From positions 558,001 through 622,000 of the forward strand of contig JACKQL020000023.1 of NCBI GenBank assembly GCA_018296165.2: 64,000 bases of DNA, in the 5' to 3' direction. Position 1 is the first letter of the stretch, and every line of letters starts with the position of its first letter. Below, in pieces: positions 53,641 to 64,000 of this stretch. The position numbers and the translations under genes are program-made. This DNA comes from Termitomyces sp. T153 (Eukaryota; Basidiomycota; Agaricomycetes; Agaricales; Lyophyllaceae). Below the pieces are notes generated by a model. The model ran no database searches and was not told the DNA's origin. It saw nothing but the letters and a program-made list of their open reading frames with translations.

Positions 53641-54989
53641 GAGTATGAGGAGCTACTCTATGACTTATATACTGACTACTGAAGAGCTCTGGGGGACAGC
53701 AGGTGTGGTGGCAGGGCTTGACAGAGTTGTGCAGAGTCAACAGGTGTCAGTTGTGATCAGGGGACAGGCCACAGTGATATTCTGATGGGATCAGTTGAGG
53801 ACATGGGCCATTTTGGGGTTGTTGTGATGCTCCAGGGTTGGTTGAGCTGACTAGGGGGAGGAGTTGGTGACGTGTGGCAGAGTCAGGAATGACAGAGAAG
53901 GGTCCCAGGGGCTCAGGAGAGTCAAGGGAAGTGTTGACGGCTGTGGAGAAGGCATCGGAGTTATTGGAGTTAGCCAGGGGGCCATCAGCATTTGCTGGAG
54001 AAGTGTCGGAGTTACCTGGGGTGGGCACTGAGGGTGTACAATGGTTGGGGGTGTTTGACAGGGCATCAAGGGGAACTCCAGGGAAGTGAGCAGGTTGGTA
54101 ATGATGTTCAGGGGTCCAGGGAGTGGGTCATGACAGCATCAAGGGCACTGAGGCATGCTTTAGGAAGATTGGGAATATAGTCATTGTCAGGCTGGCATTG
54201 TGAGTTGTGGAGGTTGTCTTCCAGCATGAAGTCCTTGAGCCTAATATGTGTGTAGGTCAGGTCATTGAGGGGTGATTTGCTTTTGTGCATTTTGGTGTTC
54301 CTGGGGATGGAATGATGCTGATTGCAAAGACCTGCAGGTTTTAAACTTTTGAAGCATCTTGTAAACAAGATGAAAGACTGGAAATAATTGTTGATTTACA
54401 TAATCTGACTGCTCCACTTGACATTTCCGTTTCAAGCAAATCTTCTCTCATGATGGCACATGCAGGACCTCATAGTAGACTATGCTATCACTTGATTCTA
54501 TACATGCTGTTTCTGACTCATTCTTGATGTGTGAGTGTTGCCCATGGTGAGTGGGCTTCCACTACTATTCTCAATGTCCCCCCTCCTTTAACTTCAGTGA
54601 TTCTTGGACTTTATTTCCTACCCCAAATCCATTCCTTCATATCCTGCATCTGGTGGTACATTGCTATTTTATTTCAATCATCTCAATCCTCCATATCTTG
54701 GTTTCAATCTTCCATATTACCACCCAACAAACTCAGTAAGAATGTTATTGTCAAGATATCACAATGGATGGGACAAGGAGATAAGAAGATTGCCAGATCC
54801 ACCCTCCAAAATTCTTATCAGACCCCTGTTTGCCATCAAATTTTGTTCAAAATTGTGGCTAAATGGACGGACTCTAAGCAACTTTAGATTCCTATGGAAA
54901 GCCATTCACTTACTTGCCCATCAACCATTTGCTGTTATCAGAGTAGCATCAAAGACACCCATCCGAAAGGCCAGCAAAAAGAAAGGCAT

Positions 54990-55178
54990 GTCCCCCGACA
55001 ACACAAGCCAAAAGTGCAGCGGCAAGGTCATCATGTCCCTGTGTTGCAAGCAGAGCACAAGGAATGAAGGTAACAAAAATTAGAGAACCAAGAATGGAGG
55101 CAGTGCCTCCATAATAGTGGTTAAACTATTAAGAACAGATACTACACTTGATCTAAGCCAAAAGGCCAGAGTGGTCAA
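54990..55178 (-). ncRNA. U2 spliceosomal snRNA
   Basis: The minus strand carries the universally conserved 5' part: stem-loop I with GGCCTTTTGGCTTAGATCAA, then GTGTAGTATCTGTTCTTA, which includes the GUAGUA branch-site-pairing sequence. Stem IIa forms as AATAGT-TTAACC-ACTATT and stem IIb as TGGAGGC-ACT-GCCTCCA. An Sm-type site AATTTTTG follows at about 55,075. A further hairpin CCTTGTG...CACAGGG comes after it. Paired stems are intact, so it could be functional. One difference is CTCTGGCC where most U2 genes have CTCGGCC. The 3' end is estimated from the usual length of about 190 nt. It borders the transposon block. Confidence 0.78.
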
Positions 55179-55625
55179 GTTTTCAAATGTTGAAGGGGAG
55201 TCCTTATACTCAATACTCGTATGCACAGACCACTATGCTGTAAAAGGCAGCCAGCCAAAGGGCATCCATCCATCACGGTTAGTGAGGTTCTACAAGTACA
55301 TTATACCCGCCACCATTAACAATGGTGGTAATGAGATTGTCTCAGATGCACAGCCAGAGACGGGTAATGGATAGTACATCTTCATCTTCCATTGTCAAAG
55401 TTCTCTTACTCATCCGGTCTGGACAATAACCATAGTTTGACCAGACTTTGCACATCCAACGCGCCCAATGTGCCTCCAGCATTGTCTGTGCGTCCAAAGG
55501 AGAAAAGTTTGACGGCATACCGACATCACAAGGGCAATCTAATTCAAGTGTCTGAAAAAGCACCTTGTTACATATGAAAGAATTCACCGCACTCGCACAT
55601 CAATTCAGTAAGTTGGATATGTCGG
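55179..55625. other. Intergenic, no gene recognised
   Basis: Promoter side of the U2 gene and 3' flank of the MYND gene. CpG returns to normal frequency. A plus-strand frame overlapping U2 is not credible as protein. Confidence 0.4.
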
Positions 55626-56208
55626 CTATGTCCTCGGTGCAGGGAGGTATGTCGTGATATATGTACCGTAGAGTAAATCGACGTTTTCTTTGGTTTGTTC
55701 GGTATCTTTGCGAAATAGTCTTGCTTGGTTGAGGTCTGGAGGAAGATCGCAATGAGCACCCAAGACAGGTGTTGAACTGCCGAATTTAGCCCAGGAGACA
55801 ACTTCTAGATCTCGGTATGATGAGTTTGGAGTGAGTATCACTTTGCTAGTGAAAACGACCAGCAATCTTCCTTTAGACGTTATGAGATGTTGAATAGGCC
55901 GAGTTTGACCGCGATGTAAACCTAGTAGGGCATGGAACATATTGACAACGTGAGCCCCGTATGCTTGGCTCCAACGTATCATCAAGCATTGACTCTGAAC
56001 CATCAAACGATCGTTGATGAGGCAGCAAAGGATCTGATGGTAAGGTTTCCAGTGCGCGACTTGACATTTCGAATCCTTGAGGATTGATCATAAGTATGAT
56101 ATATCATGAAGTGTAAAGATTTCTTACACAATAACAAGTCGAGCCACATCTCCCGCACCAACGAGTTTTCTTTTCCTGGAGAGCGCGTCCGCAGTTAGAA
56201 CAGAAGTA
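55626..56208 (-). CDS. MYND zinc-finger protein (5' exon unresolved)
   Basis: Exons 56128-56208 and 55626-56075 join exactly in phase to 177 codons. The MYND pattern is clear: CSNCGRAL, WCGRCGSTCYC, DSKCQVAHWKPYH and ILC supply the seven Cys and one His ligands for two zincs. MYND fingers bind Pro-rich partner motifs. The rest (about 140 residues) includes SKGRLLVVFTSKVILTP and has no SET or other enzyme domain that I can see. An acceptor lies directly before TACTTCTG at 56208, so at least one 5' exon is upstream around 56,250-56,450 but could not be placed. Confidence 0.65.
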
Positions 56209-56564
56209 CTTAGGGAGCTAATGGGGGCATGTAATGAGAGAATGAATATCAAGGAGAAACACAGACAAAATATCACAGTAGCATATCCTCAAAGGTAAAG
56301 AAAGTTTACAACAACGAAGGATTGCACAACGTAACATGAACACTTACGATTGGAGATGGTGTTCACGATTGAAGAATTTATCAACAACAAAGATCTTCCC
56401 CCACTTGCTAGCGACAAAAAGTAAGTCAATAGATTGAGAAAAGGTTGACTACGACACGACATACACTAAACAGATCGACAAGCAACACGAAAATTCAATT
56501 CCTAAAGCAATCCGTGAAACTGACAGGACTCTCAACGGATGCATTCAGCAGGGCTCTAAGAGCT

Positions 56565-56590
56565 GTAAAGGCGAATGAATGAATGAATGA
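56565..56590. repeat. GAAT microsatellite
   Basis: Four to five tandem copies of GAAT/AATG around 56,573-56,590. Confidence 0.6.
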
Positions 56591-56708
56591 AATTTAGCCG
56601 CCGGCAAGCTACACTACCGAGCTAAGAAGCGGGGGTGACATTTCGTCACTCCTATTAGTTAATGTCTAAATCATTGTATGTATTATCCTTCGTTGTCGTT
56701 CAAAATTT

Positions 56709-57420
56709 TTGCTCCTTAACACCGTGTTAGACAGGGCATTTGCGGAAGGAGAATTACAAGATTGGGGAATAGACCGAAACAACGAGGATACGATCGACAT
56801 TGGAAACCGGTACTTGACGCCAATCAAGGATGTCCAAGTGGATGAAACACACATTCCATTCAAGAAAGACATAGACCCGTTCGGAACGCTGGCCAAAATG
56901 GTGAAAGCAGGATACATACGTACTGCGGATAACGTCGTGAACTACATGAAGAAAAGAACAGGCACAGACGGAAAAGCACGGTGAGTCATTAGAAGTGACG
57001 AAAAGATTGAAGATTTACAACCGAAACACTCAGTTTGGAACCATTTGCACCCAAGGCTTTCGAAAGGGGGACATTGTATCTGGCGAAATGTCCTTCATAG
57101 TGGTTCCATTCAAGGGAGGAGGATACAAAATGCTGGCCATCCTAAGATCGTTAACACTTCTGGACGCTGCATACCAACAGGTGAGAAATACATACATATG
57201 ATCAATATATCTATCTGACGATCACACCCGTACTATTATGAGGTGCTTGAGAATTCCCCTTCTCAGCCAAGACGAGATTTACGGGCGGACCCCAGCTTTG
57301 ACTTTTCGTCTCGCAAAAGCCCTCGGGGGGCGACATCAGTTCGACATGCGATTAAATTTGACCAATTCGCTCCCGACCATAAAGCATTGGGAATACGAGA
57401 AGTACATCATCACCATACCC
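56709..57420 (+). pseudogene. Decayed gene of an agaricomycete repetitive protein family
   Basis: The first exon (VNYMKKRTGTDGKA) ends at a good donor GTGAGT near 56,980. The next segment reads EPFAPKAF in one frame and RKGDIVSGEMSFIVVPFKGG in another, so a frameshift lies near 57,060. Continuation LAILRSLTLLDAAYQQ ends at a donor at about 57,180. No ATG start or terminal exon is clear. Proteins with this VPFKGGGYK...LRSLTLLD pattern are frequent, often near transposons, and have no known function. Confidence 0.45.
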
Positions 57421-57548
57421 TGAACATCTCTCCTTCGGTTAGAAAATCACAACTTGTGCAGGACTTCGACGAGAGGGAAAAGACCATTTCAGAATCCCAG
57501 AGCAACGTTGAATTCGCATTACCAGCCAGTGCATCCTGTTCCAGAGCA

Positions 57549-57606
57549 CCAGCACCCCCATACCGTTACCAGCACCCCCATATCATTACCAGTACCCCCA
57601 TACCGT
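57549..57606 (+). repeat. Three imperfect copies of a 20-bp CCCCCATA-containing unit
   Basis: Units of the type CCAGCACCCCCATACCGTTA repeat three times with single-base changes. Confidence 0.75.
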
Positions 57607-57922
57607 ACAAGACGCATGAATTTCTTATCAAACCAGATGACACACTTGGGAATAAGGTATTTAGTGCAGGGCACAAAAAATAACCTAAAGGATAAGCGCT
57701 ACATGCAATGTCTGCAAACGTACATGGACGTGTGTAGAAAATATATAATAATCAGAGATTCAAATGCTTTTGAAAGGACGGTGCTCATTGTCGCGGGATT
57801 GAACTCGGAAGAAACCGAGAAACTGTACATGACCTCCTCTGCCGATTCTCGGCAGGAAACTTTGTGTGTGTTATTGTGTCCGATCTCCAAGTCGCCTCCA
57901 TTCCTCAAGACACCCCGAAAAA

Positions 57923-59031
<1,109 letters not shown>

Positions 59032-62000
59032 ATGCCGGCAAAGCCAGCAAAGACGGTACCGTTCACTCCAAAACAGCCTCTTTCCTCAGCGTCTTCAATA
59101 TCCTCCGTTTCTTCAAATGCCACAACTTCATCTGACCTCTCTGCACGACTCGCTCGGGCAACACCTAGCCTACTCACTTCGAACAAGAAGTACAAGGCTC
59201 CTCTCACCTATCTCAAGTCGCAATTGAATAAGTCTTCTCTTGCACCAGCTCCTGGAGCGCCGGCTAGACCACGAACTCCTGGGACTCCAACTCGCAAGGG
59301 CGCTGAAAGCCCATCGCTAGTTCCTACGAGTGAAATGGACGTCAGCAATGTTGATCCAGAAGAAGTACTTGTGGACTCTGCAACTGTAGAACCGGGTGAT
59401 CTCTCTGGCGAAATTGACGAGGCGTGGCTGCAGGCTGCTACCCGTGATCATGGCAAAGAAGACAAAGTCATGGTCTCCATAAGGTAAGGGTGTAGCAATC
59501 TTTATTGACAAGGAATCACAGTTAGTGTAGAATCCGACCAACAGATGGCACATCAGCATGGACTCCTACTTCTGCTACTAATTCGGTCAAACTCGACCCG
59601 ACATATGCGAAATCCTCCAGCACACCAATTCAGTCCTTCAACTTCAACTCAATCCTCACCGGCACACCTAACAAGCCAATCTACAGCACAGTGGCGCGCT
59701 CACACGTTCACGCTGCCATGGAAGGTTACAACGCCGTCATCTTTGCATACGGGCAAACAGCCTCCGGAAAGACTTTTACCCTGAGCGGCAACGAGTCTGA
59801 ACCTGGTATCATTCCCCGCGCGATGCGTGACGTCTTCACATTCATCCGCCAGACCCCAGAGCGCGAGTACCTCCTTCGGTGCTCGTATCTCGAGATTTAC
59901 AATGAAGCAATCCATGATCTCCTTGCGCCACCTGCAAGCGCGGCAAAGAACCCTGTTCAACTGCAGGGTGGACCAGGGAACGACGTTATACTCACCCCTT
60001 TGCGAGAAGAGGTAGTTACAAGCCTCAAGGGAGTAAAGGAGGTACTACGGAGGGGTGAAGGGAACCGTAGAACGGCATGCACAGACTGGAACGAGCGAAG
60101 TAGTCGGAGCCACAGCGTGTTCCGCATGGTTATCGAGAGTCGAGAAAGAAGTGGTACTGTCCCTGATGACGATGACGATGAAAAGCCTGCCACTGTCAGT
60201 GGGCTTCATACGCCTGCGCCAGGAAGAAACACTCCTGGGCCACGGTCACAGACGCCGGGGTTAGGAAGGTCACAGACGCCGGGGTTAGGAAGGTCGCAGA
60301 CGCCTGGACCAGGTGGACCACGTTTGCAGTCGCGTGGGGGAAGGAGTGTTCAGACGAGTGTTCTGGTATGTTGAGCTTCCTATAACTTCGTCGTAGTTGA
60401 CCTGATGATGTTCTCAAGAGTCTCATTGATCTTGCAGGATCTGAGAAGGCCACTTCTGATAAAGACAGGACAAGAGAAGGTAAATATATTAATACAAGGT
60501 TCGTCGTTGATTCATAACTTTCTGTGAAATACCTCTGACCAATGTTATCTAGCTTGCTTACACTCGGAACCGTCATTGGCACCCTGGCTGATAATGCTTC
60601 CAAGGGAAAAACGTGCGTCACCTGTCCTTTTATCCAAATCTCGACTGACCTACTACGTACTCAGCGATCACATCCCATACCGCAATTCCAAGCTTACGCG
60701 GATGCTGCAGCCCTCGCTTTCCGGTAACGCGCGTATCAGTGTGATTTGCACAATCAATCCCGAACCTAGTGCCGTCTCCGAGACCATGAGTACCTTGCAG
60801 TTCGCAAAGCGCATCAAGAATGTCCAGGTTAGTTTGAGTCCCTGGTGAAAGCGGACTGGTACTTAAATTACTACAGTTGAATGCACAAAAGAAGGAAGTT
60901 GTGGACACGGATGCACTCATTGAGCGCTACAGGAAGGAGATTGAGGACCTCAAGCGTCGTCTCGCTGAGCGCGAGGCTGAGGCACCTGTCCGGAATCGCA
61001 GACTCTCCGCGCGTGAAGTACGTCATTCCTCTCTATTTCATTGCAATGTTTCTGACGAAAGTGTACTGAATGCAGCAAATCGATGAATCAAAGACGATGA
61101 ACGACCTCAACTCGCGAATCAAACAACTGACGAAGCTGATCTTGACAAGTCAGACCGTTAGCGATTCAAAGGGTGACGACAGTCGCCCTGTGAGTCCTGT
61201 CAAACTTGACTTCGACATGTCTCCTTATCAAGTATACTTTCTTTCTTATCTTTTGATTATCGTCTTGACACTTTATCCTTAGCTCCAACAGGAGCTCCTC
61301 TCTGCGCGCCTACAGATCGACTCGCAAGCGACTCAGATACTCTCGCTTGAAGCGGCGTTGGAAGCACGGCCGCCCTTGCCCATCGGTGCAACAGACAACG
61401 ACAAGGATCAACTGATCCAGGAGCAGAGTAAGACTATCCGAGAACTCGAGATCGTTGTAAGGGGATACGAAGAAAACCTTGGAGAACCTTTGCGTCAGGT
61501 TAGAGAGGATGTGGAGAAGGAGTGGAAGGATAAACTTGCTGCTGAGGTGAATAAGCGAGAGGAAAAGGAGCGGTGGGCGGAGGAATTGGTGAAGCAGATT
61601 GAAAAGGAGAAGAAGGTATATTTTTCTGCCAGAGTTCTTTTCGCTGTTGCTCATGAGAAAAATGTATAGATACGGACAGCGCTGGAGGAAGAACGCCGAG
61701 CACTCGCGGCCTTCGTCACCAAATTTGACTCCGTGGGTTTGGGACTTACTCTACCTTCGTCAGCCTCTTTGGTTGGATCTAAGATCCGACCGCCAATGCC
61801 CACTGTGGGAGGCGCCACAGCTGCGTTTGCCGAGCGCCGAGCGAACCAAGTAGCACTCAAATCTAGCTCGCTCTCGAACACCGACAGCACAGACATCCTT
61901 TCCTCGATCGCGGAATCACCCATCCGGCTGGATGTAACCGGTGACGGAATGAAGCTGAAGCCCCACGCACCTCTCATGCTTGAGCAGATGCCGGAGGAGT

Positions 62001-62173
62001 GGAGCGATGTAAGCTTCGAGATTATTGAGCCTGAGACGCCCTCGGACATCAAGAAGGAGAGGAAGATATTTGGGTTTGGGATTGGAGGAGAGTCGAGCAT
62101 GAGGAAAGGAGCGAAGAGCCCTGTGCACGAAGTGCTGGGTGATAAGGAAAACTTGATGCCTGTGAAGACTTGA
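59032..62173 (+). CDS. Kinesin-7-like (CENP-E/Kip2 type) motor protein
   Basis: It is a plus-end-type microtubule motor. An N-terminal Ser/Pro-rich extension of about 150 residues starts MPAKPAKTVPFTPKQ. Motor motifs are VMVSIRVRP, the P-loop FAYGQTASGKTFTL (about 59,745), switch I NERSSRSHSVFRM, switch II SLIDLAGSEK (about 60,420) and PYRNSKLTRMLQPSLSGNA. Neck and coiled-coil segments follow (IERYRKEIEDLKRRLAE, QEQSKTIRELEIVV, EKERWAEELVKQIEK). A repeat-rich insertion lies between switch I and switch II (separate entry). The C-terminus ends GDKENLMPVKT, with a KEN box that suggests cell-cycle degradation. About eight introns are used. Placement in kinesin-7 rests on the N-terminal extension and motor sequence and is tentative. 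Confidence 0.88.
60244..60307 (+). repeat. 24-bp coding repeat inside the kinesin motor
   Basis: Two perfect and one partial copy of a 24-bp unit encode repeats of Ser-Gln-Thr-Pro-Gly-Leu-Gly-Arg. They sit in a Pro/Gly-rich loop of about 50 residues between switch I and switch II. Confidence 0.9.
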
Positions 62174-62657
62174 TGTCCTCCGTAGGGGTTTGGATTATCG
62201 ATCCTGCGCTGGAACGTCGGGATCACGGATGAACTGGATTTTTTGTCCTTGGATGCTTGAAACCATTGGTCAGATCTTTCTCTTTTTTGATATTGTTTGC
62301 GCTTTTCTTCTGCTGTGGCATGTTTTTCTCTATGTATTGTATATCCCTGTAATCACTTCCATCGGGAGTAAGTAGATGTATATGAGTGACTGGAAATCAT
62401 TTTCTCTTGGACCCTTCGTTCCCTCAGGTGAGAGAATGTTCCGTCTGAATTTCCGTCTTCGAGGTTAGTGTATCCCTTGTGACTCACCGCTGGCTGTATC
62501 CCCACCAGCTTGCGTGGAATGTTAAGTCTCAAAAGGCACAAGATGGGCTATAAAAAGATATTGCTCACTCAATTAAACAAGGATAATGACGTCGAACTTA
62601 GAGATTGCAAGGAGATCAAAAATGTCCGTTCTCATACTGGCGCATGGTATACAGTGA
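62174..62657. other. Convergent intergenic region
   Basis: The kinesin gene and V-ATPase subunit E end toward each other here. A T-rich 3' UTR-like stretch lies at 62,230-62,340. No gene was seen. Confidence 0.5.
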
Positions 62658-63679
62658 TTATGTGTAGAATTTTCTGTTCTCATTTACGCCAAAGAGATCT
62701 TTGCGGATTTCAGGAAGCATCTAGATGACCGTTGCATCAGAATGCATGCGACATGCGCCAATAAAAGGACGGCGACAACTCACCCTGTCTTCGAGCAGCC
62801 GCAGACGCTCATCCAACGTGTTATCGAGAGTAATACGACGTGAACCACTAACCAGTTTAACACCGCCAGCGCTAGAGATGACCCATATAGTCTTAGCTTC
62901 AGGATGTATTAAAAGAATCGCCGAGCACTCACGCGTCGTCACTCAATACACCCTCTACTTCGCACTCAACCTTCCTCCCACTAATCTCAGTGTACGACTT
63001 TTGTGCATTCGCTGCCGCCTGCTTGACAATTTCTACGTCTTGTGGTCGGGCATATACCGTAGCAGTGGGCTCTAGAATCTGAAGGAACCCCTGGATGATG
63101 ACGCCCTCCAGAAATTGAACATAACGACCTTCGTCCTTAGCGAGCTGGACTACGGCGGCACGCGATGTTGAGAAGAGATCCTGAAGGTGCTCTTCACGGC
63201 GATGGAGCAACTTGAGGCGCGACTTGTTGGTTAGTGTGGATTGTGCGCTGAGGTCAAGGTACGGATGATGAATACGAGGTTTGGGATTCATGACGAAGCG
63301 TACATTCTCTGTGAAACTTCGGCACCCTTTCTCTTCTTCTCGTACTGAGCATCGATAGCCTGCTGCTCTTGCTTCACGAGTTTGGCCTGTACGCAATGAG
63401 CATCCTCAGTCCATCACAAACATTGATGCATATAGCCTGAGGTGACTGTACCTTCTCGATCGCAAACTCTTCATCTGCCTTGACTGTAATTTCTCTGGCC
63501 TTCTCGAACGCTTCTTGCTTAATGAAGGTAACCTAGAATGTTTCATCCCGAGTACGAACACAAGATATCGGAATGGCAGGTACTATGATCAGAGTTAGAA
63601 TGACATATCGTTCGAAGCTGCGCACCATCTTGTTCATTTGCTGTAAGACCTCCTCGTCGTTGAGTGCGCGGTTTGACAT
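62658..63679 (-). CDS. VMA4: V-type proton ATPase subunit E
   Basis: Subunit E forms the peripheral stalk that holds V1 to V0 in the vacuolar proton pump. It starts MSNRALNDEEVLQQMNKMV at 63679. The coiled-coil half has EAFEKAREITVKADEEFAIE. The globular half has STLTNKSRLKLLHRREEHL, EGVIIQGFLQILEPTA, GRKVECEVEG, GVKLVSGSRRITLDNTLDER and ends LPEIRKDLFGV, RKFYT at TAA 62658-62660. About seven short introns are required. Length of about 230 residues fits the family. No defects were seen. Confidence 0.94.
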
Positions 63680-64000
63680 TGTGGTAGATAAAGATTTAAG
63701 AGTAGATGGAGACTCTAAGAACAGACTCAGCAGGGCTTCGAATGGCAGCTGACCTAATCTGATAGCAGTGATATATTCATTCCTTCTTCACCTAAACCAC
63801 CATGTCGCCACGCTTTCCGAGTACGGCACGTTTTCACTTTTGTTTTGATGCTCGCACCCGCTGCGAAGAACGCACTTTTACCATGTTGTTTCTAATGGAA
63901 GATTTTACATGCGCAATGGGTAAGTAACAACCAGAGGTGGACCACTTTAGACATCAGAATTTGACAAGTGTTGCTTCCCTGTCCGGATCCTCGAGCGGAA
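63680..64000. other. Upstream region of VMA4 and possible start of the next gene
   Basis: VMA4 is transcribed away from here. A plus-strand frame from about 63,802 (MSPRFPSTARF) could begin a divergently transcribed gene and meets a GTAAGT donor-like site at 63,920, but too little is visible to support it. Confidence 0.3.

Larger units (their letters stand above)
52243..54985. other. CpG-poor transposon-like debris
   Basis: About 2.7 kb continuing the CpG-poor composition of the retrotransposon. It holds no intact gene. It includes a minus-strand relic at 52831-53133, a purine-rich low-complexity stretch at 53,390-53,640 and minus-strand Pro/Ser-rich frames at 53,750-54,370 that may be remains of another element's ORF. 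Confidence 0.5.

Noticed and set aside
53750..54370. Minus-strand frames as part of a DNA transposon ORF
   Set aside because: The Pro/Ser-rich text and short motifs are suggestive but too weak to name a transposon class.
55117..55374. Plus-strand frame of 85 codons starting beside the U2 region
   Set aside because: Its first part is the complement of conserved U2 sequence and the rest has no motif.
63802..63920. First exon of a divergent gene at the right edge
   Set aside because: There is no recognisable domain and the window ends before any second exon.

Overview
The window looks like nuclear DNA of a filamentous basidiomycete, most likely an agaricomycete. Genes are dense and split by many GT-AG introns of about 50-60 nt. 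The gene content fits this: a cellobiose dehydrogenase with haem, linker and flavin parts, a secreted GH18 chitinase with a CBM5/12-type tail, a single-pass Ser/Thr-rich membrane protein family, a fungal kinase-like family, a septation GTPase, and an intron-bearing tRNA-Gly. All assignments come from reading translated sequence; no database search was possible.

Layout. 1-2 kb: 3' end of an unknown coiled-coil protein, then a decayed GPI mannosyltransferase 2 on the minus strand. 2.4-7.7 kb: cellobiose dehydrogenase, a tRNA-Gly and farnesyl diphosphate synthase. 7.8-13 kb: a degenerate Cid1-type nucleotidyltransferase relic followed by a full-length paralogue with a long repeat-rich N-terminus. 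13.2-15.5 kb: a C2/AGC kinase of the Ypk type. 16.5-21 kb: a MARVEL-like membrane protein, SDH4, a second tRNA-Gly and a Spg1/Tem1 GTPase. 23-29.4 kb: chitinase and the exosome helicase Mtr4. 29.7-32 kb: an HMG-box gene beside its own decayed tandem copy. 33-37.4 kb: catalase and a lactonase-type beta-propeller. 38.7-43 kb: two paralogous membrane proteins and a frameshifted kinase-like gene.

43.4-55 kb is a transposon block. It holds one Ty3/gypsy-type LTR retrotransposon of about 8.8 kb with gag, protease, RT, RNase H, integrase and an extra ORF between pol and the 3' LTR, then further TE-like debris. The block is almost free of CpG, and many in-frame stops are TGA at positions where Arg is expected, which points to loss of methylated CpG. 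The 5' LTR has kept about 13 CpGs while the 3' LTR has none. A U2 snRNA-like gene lies at the right edge of the block. 55.6-63.7 kb returns to ordinary genes: a MYND zinc-finger protein, a decayed unknown gene, ribosomal protein uL14 (Rpl23), a kinesin-7-like motor with a KEN box, and V-ATPase subunit E.

Most genes are unrelated housekeeping or secreted functions, and no biosynthetic cluster is evident. The main points for a second look are the CpG asymmetry of the LTRs, the extra retrotransposon ORF, the repeat expansion in the Cid1-like protein, and several local duplications in which one copy is decaying.
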